From Gemmatimonadaceae bacterium (GTDB lineage Bacteria; Gemmatimonadota; Gemmatimonadetes; Gemmatimonadales; Gemmatimonadaceae): DNA of 64,000 nucleotides. Positions within the stretch are counted from its first letter, which is position 1; every line of letters starts with the position of its first letter. Where the stretch lies: NCBI GenBank assembly GCA_020851035.1, contig JADZDM010000021.1, positions 310,001-374,000 on the forward strand. The letters are read 5' to 3'. The translations under genes were made by a program, and so were the position numbers. Of this stretch, positions 57,727-64,000 are shown one piece after another. The notes under the pieces were generated by a model. That model had not been told where the DNA came from. It ran no database searches and saw only the letters and a list, made by a program, of their open reading frames with translations.

Positions 57727-58907
57727 GACCGTACGTGCACCCGACTCTGCCGCTCGCCACGCTCGCGGCGGCGGCATTCACCGTCGCTGGCTGCGCCAAG
57801 CCGGCGGCCCCGGTGAAGCCACCCGTGGCGGTGACGATGGGAGTCGCCGAGCGGGGAGAGGCCCCGTACGTGGTGGCCGCGAACGGGGTGGTGGAACCGA
57901 TGCAGTCGGTGGCCGTCCAGAGCCAGGTGGGGGGCCAGCTCACGCGGGTGCACTTCCGCGAGGGCGACGAGGTCACCGAGGGACAGGTGCTTTTTTCGAT
58001 CGATGCGCGGCCCTACGCGGCGGCGCTGGCGCAGTCGCGCGCCCTGCTCGCGCGGGACATCGCCCAGGCCGAGAATGCGAAGCGCGATGCCGAGCGCTTC
58101 GCGGCGCTGGTGGCACGGGACTACGTGACCAAGTCGCAGGCCGACCAGGCTGCGGCGAACGCGGCCGCCCTCGCCGCCGTGGTCGAGGCGGACCGGGCGA
58201 CGGTCGAGACGCAACGCTTCAACCTCGACAACGCCACTATCCGCGCGCCCATCAGCGGCAAGACCGGCAGCCTGCTGGTGCGCGCGGGCAACCTCGTGCG
58301 TCCCGGTGCCGCGCCGCCGCTGGTGGTGATCAACCAGATCCGGCCCATCCTGGTGCGCTTCGCGGTGCCGGATCGCGAGTTCCCGGCGGTGCAGCGGTAT
58401 GCCCGGGGGAAGGCGCTGGCGGCGCGTGCCATCCACAGCAACGGCGATGGGTCCGCCGCAGTGGGGTCGTTGAGTTTCGTCGACAACGGTGTCGACAGCA
58501 CCACCGGCACCGTGGTGCTCAAGGCGCGCTTCGACAACGGCGACCGCCAGCTCTGGCCGGGCCAGTTCGTGCGCGTGGAGCTGGAGCTCTACAGTGACAC
58601 TGACGCCGTGATGGTGCCGACGACCGCCGTGCAGACCAGCCAGAGCGGCACGTTCGTGTTCACGCTCGACGGCCAGGGCAAGGCCGTGGTGCGCCCGGTG
58701 ACCGCCGGCCGGCAGGTGGGGGAGCGCACGGTGATCGAGAAGGGGATCGCGGTGGGTGAGCGGGTGGTGACCGATGGCCAGGGCAAGCTGGCGCCGGGCT
58801 CGAAGGTGGCGGTCAAGGACGCGCCCGCCCCGGTGCGCGGCGATGCCCCGGTCCGTGACGGCGCGACGGCCCGGCCGGTGGAAACCCGGGGAGGAAGCAC
58901 GCCGTGA
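57723..58907 (+). CDS. RND efflux periplasmic adaptor (MFP) subunit
   Basis: The protein is 394 residues. The signal ends in FTVAGCAKPA (lipobox), so it is anchored in the inner membrane by lipid. Order of domains: membrane-proximal strands, barrel-sandwich hybrid QSQVGGQLTRVHFREGDEVT, an alpha-hairpin with LAQSRALLARDIAQAENAKR, the second half of the hybrid (FNLDNATIRAPISGKTGSLL), a beta-barrel and a final membrane-proximal part with VVTDGQGKLAPGSKV. It links the TolC-type channel to the inner membrane pump. The GTGA overlap with the next gene shows tight coupling. The best match in type is MdtA/AcrA. Confidence 0.93.
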   Translation: MRPYVHPTLPLATLAAAAFTVAGCAKPAAPVKPPVAVTMGVAERGEAPYVVAANGVVEPMQSVAVQSQVGGQLTRVHFREGDEVTEGQVLFSIDARPYAAALAQSRALLARDIAQAENAKRDAERFAALVARDYVTKSQADQAAANAAALAAVVEADRATVETQRFNLDNATIRAPISGKTGSLLVRAGNLVRPGAAPPLVVINQIRPILVRFAVPDREFPAVQRYARGKALAARAIHSNGDGSAAVGSLSFVDNGVDSTTGTVVLKARFDNGDRQLWPGQFVRVELELYSDTDAVMVPTTAVQTSQSGTFVFTLDGQGKAVVRPVTAGRQVGERTVIEKGIAVGERVVTDGQGKLAPGSKVAVKDAPAPVRGDAPVRDGATARPVETRGGSTP

Positions 58908-61900
58908 ACTTCACAGCCCTGTTCATCAAGCGGCCGGTCATGACCACGCTGGTGATGCTGGCGATCCTCGCCTTCGGCACGATGTCGTACCGGCAGCTCG
59001 CGGTGAGCGACCTGCCGAACGTGGACTACCCGACGCTGACGGTGGCGGCGTCGCTGCCCGGCGCCAGTCCGGAGACGATGGCCGCCGCCGTGGCCACGCC
59101 GCTCGAGAAGCAGTTCACGACCATCGCCGGCATCGACAACATGGTGAGCAGCAGCTCGCTCGGTGCCACCAGCATCACCCTGCAGTTCACGCTCGACCGC
59201 AGCATCGATGCCGCCGCGCAGGACGTGCAGGCCGCGATCTCGAAGACGATGCGCGAGCTGCCGCCCGGCATCGTGCCGCCGTCGCTGACCAAGACCAACC
59301 CGGCCGACGAGCCGTTCCTGTACCTCAACCTGCGCTCGCGGACGCTGCCACTCTCGGCGCTCGACGAGTACGGGCAGACGGTGCTCGGCCAGCGCATCAG
59401 CACCATCAGCGGCGTGGCGCAGGTTACGATCTTCGGCAGCCAGAAGTACGCCGCGCGCATCCAGGTGGACCCGCGCGCGCTGGCGGCGCGTGGCATCGGC
59501 ATCGACGAGGTGGCGACGGCGGCGGCCCAGGGCAACGTCAACCTTCCCACCGGCGTGCTCTGGGGGGCCGACAAGGCCTACACGCTCAAGGCCGACGGGC
59601 AGCTCGAGAACGCGGCCCAGTTCGGCGAGCTGATCATCGCCTACCGCAACGGGAATCCCGTGCGGCTGCGCGACGTGGGCCGCGTGAAGGACGACGTGCA
59701 GAGCAACCGCGTGGCCGCCTGGTTCAACGACACCCGCTCGATCACGCTGGCGGTGCAGAAGCAGCCGGGCACCAACACCGTCGAGGTGGCCGAGGCGGTG
59801 AACGCGCTGCTGCCGGTGCTGCGGGCGCAGATGCCGGCCTCGGTGCAGATCGAGACCTTCTTCGACCGCTCCGAGGGCATCCGCGAGTCGGTGGCCGACG
59901 TGAAGTTCACGCTCGTCCTCACGCTCTGCCTCGTGGTGCTGGTGATCTTCCTGTTCCTGCGCAACGTGCAGGCCACGATCATCCCGAGCCTCGCCCTGCC
60001 GATGTCGCTGGTGGGGACGTTCAGCGTGATGTGGGCGCTGGACTACAGCCTCGACAACCTGTCGCTGATGGCGCTCACGCTGGCCGTGGGCTTCGTGGTG
60101 GACGACGCGATCGTGATGCTCGAGAACATCGTGCGCCACATCGAAATGGGAAAGACGCCGCTGCAGGCCTCGCTGGATGGCGCGAAGGAGATCGGCTTCA
60201 CGATCCTCTCGATGACCGTCTCGCTGACGGCGGTGTTCATCCCGCTGCTGTTCATGGGCGGCATCGTGGGGCGGCTCTTCCACGAGTTCGCGGTCACGAT
60301 CGCGGCGGCGATCCTGGTGTCGGGCTTCGTCTCGCTGACGCTGATCCCCATGCTCTGCGCGCGCTTCCTGCGCGGCGGGTCGCATGGCGAGCAGGAGATC
60401 CACAACCGGCTGTTCGACCTCTTCGAGCGCGGCTACGAGGCGGTGCTCCGCTTCTACGAGCGCACCCTGCGTTGGGCGATGGGGCACCGTCGCAGCGTGA
60501 TGGTGTTCTCCGCTGTGACGCTGGCGGGCACGTTCGTCCTCTACGCGATGGTGCCGAAGGGCTTCATCCCCAGCGAGGACACGGGGCGCGTGCGGTCCAG
60601 CACCGAGACGGCGCAGGGGACCTCGTTCGAGGCGATGGTGCAGCACCAGCAGCGGGCCGCCGAGCGCGTGCGGCAGAACCCATACGTCGATGCGGTGCTG
60701 TCGAACATCGGCACCGGCTCCGGCAACTCCACCGGGCTGCCGAACCAGGGTCGCCTCACGGTGCGCCTCAAGCCGCGCGACCAGCGCCCGCCGGCCGACG
60801 AGATGGTGCGCATGCTGTCGCGGGAGACGAGTGACATCCCCGGCATGTCGGTGTACTGGCAGAACACGCCGATCATCCAGCTCGGCGGCCGCTCGGCGAA
60901 GGCGCTCTACCAGTACACGCTGCAGGGTGCCGACCTCGACGCGCTCTACCCGGCCGCGCAGGCGCTCGAGACCCGGATGAAGTCACTCAGCGGCCTGACC
61001 GACGTCTCCACCGACCTGCAGATCCGCAATCCGCAGGCCTCCCTCACCATCGACCGCGACCACGCGGCGCGCCTTGGCGTCACCGCCGAGCAGATCGAGC
61101 AGGCACTCTACAACGCCTACGGCTCGCGCCAGGTGAGCACGATCTACACACCGAACAACCAGTACTGGGTGATCATGGAGCTGCTGCCGGAGTTCCAGAC
61201 CGACCTCTCAGCGCTGGACCTGCTGTACGTGCGGTCGCGCAGCGGCACGCTGGTGCCGCTGAGCAGCGTCACGACCACGAGGACCACCATCGGTCCGCAG
61301 CTCGTGAACCACACCGGCCAGATCCCGTCGGTCACGCTGTCGTTCAACCTGCGCGAGGGGGTGGCGCTGGGCGAGGCCGTGGAGCAGGTCGAGGGCGCCG
61401 CGCGCGAGGTGCTGCCCGATGGCATCACCACCGGCTTCGCCGGCGCCGCACAGGCCTTCCAGGACACGCAGCGCGGCCTGGGCGTGCTCTTCATCGTCGC
61501 GATCTTCGTGATCTACATCGTGCTCGGCATCCTCTACGAGAGCTTCATCCACCCCATCACCATCCTCAGCGGCATCCCGTTCGCGGCCTTCGGCGCGTTC
61601 CTCGCACTGATCCTCACGAAGACGGAGCTCAGCGTCTACGCCTGGGTGGGCGTGATCCTGCTGGTGGGGCTGGTGAAGAAGAACGCGATCATGATGATCG
61701 ACTTCGCGCAGGAGGCGGAGAAGCGGGAGGGCACGAGTGCCTTCGACGCCATCTTCGAGGCCTGCATGGTGCGGTTCCGCCCGATCAGCATGACGACGAT
61801 GGCGGCGCTGGTGGGCACGCTGCCGATCGCCCTCGGGGCCGGCGCCGGCGCCGAGTCGCGCCGGCCGCTGGGCATCGCGGTGGTGGGCGGGCTGGCTTTC

Positions 61901-62074
61901 TCGCAGCTGGTGACGCTGTACGTGACGCCGGTGGTGTACACCTACTTCGATGGCGTCAGCCGCCGCGTCCGGCGCCGCAGCGCAGCGCGCGATGCGGCGG
62001 CGACCGCGGCACGCGTGCCCGCGCCGGCCGGCCAACCGGCCACGGCATCGGTCGTCGCGCCGACACCCAGCTGA
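58904..62074 (+). CDS. RND transporter, HAE1/MdtB-type inner membrane pump
   Basis: The protein is 1056 residues from a GTG that overlaps the adaptor gene (start MNFTALFIKRPVMTTLVML). Twelve membrane helices and two large periplasmic loops are seen. The proton-relay Asp pair is in VGFVVDDAIVMLENIVRH of helix 4 and the Lys-bearing helix 10 is LLVGLVKKNAIMMIDFAQEA. Typical family text includes FIPLLFMGGIVGRLFHEFAV and ILSGIPFAAFGAFLAL. It drives drug, dye or metabolite export by proton motive force. No regulator gene (TetR or two-component) lies next to it. The repeat-like sequence just past the stop may serve as terminator. Confidence 0.95.
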   Translation: MNFTALFIKRPVMTTLVMLAILAFGTMSYRQLAVSDLPNVDYPTLTVAASLPGASPETMAAAVATPLEKQFTTIAGIDNMVSSSSLGATSITLQFTLDRSIDAAAQDVQAAISKTMRELPPGIVPPSLTKTNPADEPFLYLNLRSRTLPLSALDEYGQTVLGQRISTISGVAQVTIFGSQKYAARIQVDPRALAARGIGIDEVATAAAQGNVNLPTGVLWGADKAYTLKADGQLENAAQFGELIIAYRNGNPVRLRDVGRVKDDVQSNRVAAWFNDTRSITLAVQKQPGTNTVEVAEAVNALLPVLRAQMPASVQIETFFDRSEGIRESVADVKFTLVLTLCLVVLVIFLFLRNVQATIIPSLALPMSLVGTFSVMWALDYSLDNLSLMALTLAVGFVVDDAIVMLENIVRHIEMGKTPLQASLDGAKEIGFTILSMTVSLTAVFIPLLFMGGIVGRLFHEFAVTIAAAILVSGFVSLTLIPMLCARFLRGGSHGEQEIHNRLFDLFERGYEAVLRFYERTLRWAMGHRRSVMVFSAVTLAGTFVLYAMVPKGFIPSEDTGRVRSSTETAQGTSFEAMVQHQQRAAERVRQNPYVDAVLSNIGTGSGNSTGLPNQGRLTVRLKPRDQRPPADEMVRMLSRETSDIPGMSVYWQNTPIIQLGGRSAKALYQYTLQGADLDALYPAAQALETRMKSLSGLTDVSTDLQIRNPQASLTIDRDHAARLGVTAEQIEQALYNAYGSRQVSTIYTPNNQYWVIMELLPEFQTDLSALDLLYVRSRSGTLVPLSSVTTTRTTIGPQLVNHTGQIPSVTLSFNLREGVALGEAVEQVEGAAREVLPDGITTGFAGAAQAFQDTQRGLGVLFIVAIFVIYIVLGILYESFIHPITILSGIPFAAFGAFLALILTKTELSVYAWVGVILLVGLVKKNAIMMIDFAQEAEKREGTSAFDAIFEACMVRFRPISMTTMAALVGTLPIALGAGAGAESRRPLGIAVVGGLAFSQLVTLYVTPVVYTYFDGVSRRVRRRSAARDAAATAARVPAPAGQPATASVVAPTPS

Positions 62075-62075
62075 C

Positions 62076-62128
62076 CGGTCACGGGGACCGGGACTTCATC
62101 CCCGCGGTCACGGGGACGGGGATCGTGA
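62076..62128. repeat. Degenerate class C repeat past the RND operon
   Basis: CGGTCACGGGGAC occurs at 62076-62088 and 62105-62117, the second copy continuing GGGGATCGTGAAC, which is the reverse of the class C unit. CCGGT-CACGGGG-ACCGG is a small hairpin. It lies between convergent genes and could serve as a bidirectional transcript end. Confidence 0.6.
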
Positions 62129-62144
62129 ACACGCTCACCAGCGG

Positions 62145-62633
62145 TCAGTCGCAGGATTGCCGCAGCGCGTGGAACCGGCCCACCACCCGCACCCGCGAGC
62201 GGACCGTGTCCATGGCGCCCGTCACCACGGGGTGGCCCACCGTCCAGTCGATGTGGCCATCCACCGCCACGCTGTCGGCACGCGTGATGGTGGTCGTGCC
62301 ACGCACGAGCGGAAAACTCGAGCCGATCCCGGAGACATTCAGGTAGCCGCGCGTGGAGAACCGCACCCGCGGCAGCGTGTAGGTGCCCACGGCCCAGCCG
62401 GAGAACGGCGTCTGGATCACCAGCACACCGAGCCCGCTCGCATCACGGAAGTTGACGCCGATCGGCTGCACGCACGCCTGGCGGTCCAGGCGGATCGCGA
62501 TCTCGCGACGCATGCTGTCCACCGTGATGTGCCCGCTCGCGTGCACGGATGCCGCACCCACCTGCACCGGCGCCGCGTCCTGGCAGCCGACGCAGAACAG
62601 GCTACCGACGAGTGCGATCCGTCGCCACGTCAT
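62145..62633 (-). CDS. Hypothetical lipoprotein
   Basis: The protein is 162 residues from the ATG at 62633 (MTWRRIALVGSLFCVGCQDA), with a lipobox FCVGC. The ATGA overlap with the upstream gene shows that the two are read together. The mature part is beta-rich (VHASGHITVDSMRREIAIRL; RFSTRGYLNVSGIGSSFPLV) and contains two Cys residues (QACVQ and QSCD at the end) that may form a disulphide. No family is recognised. Co-expression with a PagL-like lipid A deacylase suggests an outer membrane role, but nothing shows the function. Confidence 0.7.
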   Translation of the reverse strand: MTWRRIALVGSLFCVGCQDAAPVQVGAASVHASGHITVDSMRREIAIRLDRQACVQPIGVNFRDASGLGVLVIQTPFSGWAVGTYTLPRVRFSTRGYLNVSGIGSSFPLVRGTTTITRADSVAVDGHIDWTVGHPVVTGAMDTVRSRVRVVGRFHALRQSCD

Positions 62634-63310
62634 CGCGGCAGGCGCGCTGTCCACTGGTATCCCGCGTACACGAGGTTGCCGTCCAGCCCCGGATTCGCGA
62701 ATGCCGTGCCGGCGTTGGAGAGGTGGTGGTACTTGTAGCCGAGTTGCGTCCACTGGTCACGACCGGTGCGGATGCGCACGCCGCCGCCCGCCTCGAGCGT
62801 GAAGTTCGTGCGACGCCCGGTCACGTCGGGGAACGCACGGGAGAAGATCAAGCCGCCGCCCGCCGAGGTGAGGAAGGCGCTCACCCGCCGCCCCGCCGGC
62901 GTGGAGAGTTCGAGCCCGAACGGGGCCACGCCGAACGCATACGCCCGCCGAGGCAGGCGCGGGAGCCCTGCCTCATCGAGGTCGGCGTCGAACCGGGCGG
63001 CCTGGCGGTCGCTCACCACCACCAGCGGCAGCAGCTGGGCGATGTAGTTGATCGACACACGACCCATCCGCAGCACGGTCGTTCCCGCCTGCAGGCCCAG
63101 CATGACGTGGTCGCGCGCCGGCATCGTCCCCAGCACGCCGTTGCCCGGTGAGCTGCGTGCCGCGCCGAGGTAGGCACCGACCTGCCACGTCGCGCGCGCC
63201 GTGCTGCCGCCCACCGCCTGCGCCTCCGCTGCCGCGGTGCACACCGGCAGCACCAGCAGCAGGCTGGCGCGGACCACGGCGGCGATGTGTGCGAAGCGCA
63301 GTGTCGTCAC
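62630..63310 (-). CDS. PagL-like acyloxyacyl hydrolase (lipid A 3-O-deacylase family)
   Basis: The protein is 226 residues from a GTG at 63310; the frame is open further upstream but that sequence is not leader-like. The leader RFAHIAAVVRASLLLVLPV is a signal peptide. The rest is an eight-stranded barrel-type protein: RATWQVGAYLGAARSS at the start, alternating hydrophobic strands (INYIAQLLPLVVVSD), and the signature YKYHHLSNAGTAFANPGLDG, where the catalytic His-Ser pair of PagL sits (HHLSNA). PagL removes the 3-O-acyl chain from lipid A in the outer membrane. The length is a little above PagL (about 185). It is the first gene of a two-gene unit. Confidence 0.8.
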   Translation of the reverse strand: MTTLRFAHIAAVVRASLLLVLPVCTAAAEAQAVGGSTARATWQVGAYLGAARSSPGNGVLGTMPARDHVMLGLQAGTTVLRMGRVSINYIAQLLPLVVVSDRQAARFDADLDEAGLPRLPRRAYAFGVAPFGLELSTPAGRRVSAFLTSAGGGLIFSRAFPDVTGRRTNFTLEAGGGVRIRTGRDQWTQLGYKYHHLSNAGTAFANPGLDGNLVYAGYQWTARLPR

Positions 63311-63550
63311 GGCGGGCGCGGGCGATTCGGGGGAGGAACGGCGGCGGTGCCACGCCGCACACCGCGCGTGGACCGGTCCCCCATCACGACGGGCCGGCGC
63401 GAGGGGAGCGGGAAGAATCAGCCCGGGCGCAGCGTCAGCGTCAATGTCGCGCGTGCACGACAGTCGCCACGCCGCCATGCCACCCCGGTGCCGCCCCCGC
63501 CTGCGCAACGACCGTGCGCGCCGGGGACGTTCGGGCGTCCCACCACGCGG

Positions 63551-64000
63551 TCACTCGCCGAACAGGGCGTCGCGAAGTGCCACCCGGTAGTCGCCGGTAG
63601 CGGGATCGAAGAAGCCGAAGCCGGCCGCGAACTCCCAGTACGCCCACGTCATGCCACGCGATTCCATCGCGGTGCGGAACGCACGCGTGTATGCCACGCG
63701 TGATGCGTACGGCCCCCTGTCGTACGAGCCGAACTCGCCGATCCACACGGGGCGTCCCGACGCCTCGCGCCAGCGCTGCGCGCGGTCCAGCGGCGCCTCG
63801 AGCTGGGCCAGCTGCGGCAGGCTGCAGCAGGTCACCCCCACCTGGTCCTGCAGCCCCACCCAGCCGGCGCCCTGGTGCGTGAAGGTGAACGGCTCGTAGT
63901 TGTGGATGGTCACGAGCAGGCGCTGGTCCACCGACGGCAGCGCGAGGTTGTCGAGCTGCGAGGCGTTGTTCCACCCTACGGGACCGATCACGACGTACCG
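63551..64000 (-). CDS. GH5-like (cellulase family) glycosidase, N-terminus cut by window edge
   Basis: About 150 C-terminal residues are in the window and the frame stays open to the right edge. The piece matches the second half of a GH5 catalytic barrel: VVIGPVGWNNASQL, LVTIHNYEPFTFTHQGAGW (His and Tyr near the active site), the nucleophile Glu in GRPVWIGEFGSYDRG and the final WAYWEFAAGFGFFD. GH5 enzymes are retaining endo-glucanases, mannanases or related enzymes. The acid/base Glu should lie beyond the edge. The C-terminus is complete with no extra domain. Secretion cannot be judged. Confidence 0.85.
   Translation of the reverse strand, partial: RYVVIGPVGWNNASQLDNLALPSVDQRLLVTIHNYEPFTFTHQGAGWVGLQDQVGVTCCSLPQLAQLEAPLDRAQRWREASGRPVWIGEFGSYDRGPYASRVAYTRAFRTAMESRGMTWAYWEFAAGFGFFDPATGDYRVALRDALFGE

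Overview
The window is about 70% G+C, gene-dense and free of rRNA, tRNA, CRISPR arrays, integrases or transposases. Several traits point to a soil-type member of the Gemmatimonadota: very high GC, many secreted M28, M1 and M23 peptidases, a Ser/Thr kinase with a long extracytoplasmic repeat region, a membrane-anchored LuxR protein beside a DUF4199 protein, a DUF3300 protein, and repeated GMC dehydrogenase plus Tat gamma-subunit pairs. This placement is inference; there is no marker gene to prove it. Most genes look chromosomal and intact. Only the two edge genes are cut (GH97 at the left, GH5-like at the right).

Layout. 1-7793: a GH97 glucosidase divergent from a CocE-type hydrolase, an alpha/beta hydrolase, small secreted or NTF2-like proteins, and two tandem IclR regulators. 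8596-17028: the most unusual block, with a membrane Ser/Thr kinase, a basic 14-residue-repeat protein, a caspase-like peptidase fused to a C-terminal lipase-like domain, and a second caspase-like paralogue. 17073-24674: a VOC protein, an M28B peptidase, an orphan P-II protein lacking the uridylylated Tyr and preceded by three identical palindromes, a gamma-glutamyl hydrolase, a GCS2-like ligase, and an LDH-like enzyme with an altered specificity loop. 24788-49147: three separate GMC oxidoreductase plus gamma-subunit modules, interspersed with ppk1, a LuxR/DUF4199 pair, DUF3300, a hybrid sensor kinase, peptidases and a Gfo/NagB-like/esterase operon. 49198-56102: an EVE protein with a histone-like tail, a truncated haemoglobin, lipoproteins, a propionyl-CoA-synthetase-like enzyme and an M23 peptidase. 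56218-62074: a three-gene RND efflux operon. 62145-64000: a lipoprotein, a PagL-like lipid A deacylase and a GH5-like glycosidase.

How genes work together. The GMC proteins share a Cys cluster beginning at residue 226 in all three. They probably form periplasmic FAD/Fe-S sugar or alcohol dehydrogenases exported with their Tat-tagged gamma subunits; the middle module lies just upstream of a Gfo/Idh/MocA oxidoreductase and a NagB-like protein that lacks a catalytic Glu, which suggests an oxidised-sugar pathway. The kinase-caspase block could be a regulated proteolysis or cell-death module.

Non-coding structure. Intergenic spaces carry a family of 150-260 bp nested palindromes with two alternative outer arms but a common GGGAACTGC core, and separate 23-bp GATCCCCGTCCCCTTGAAC tandem arrays.
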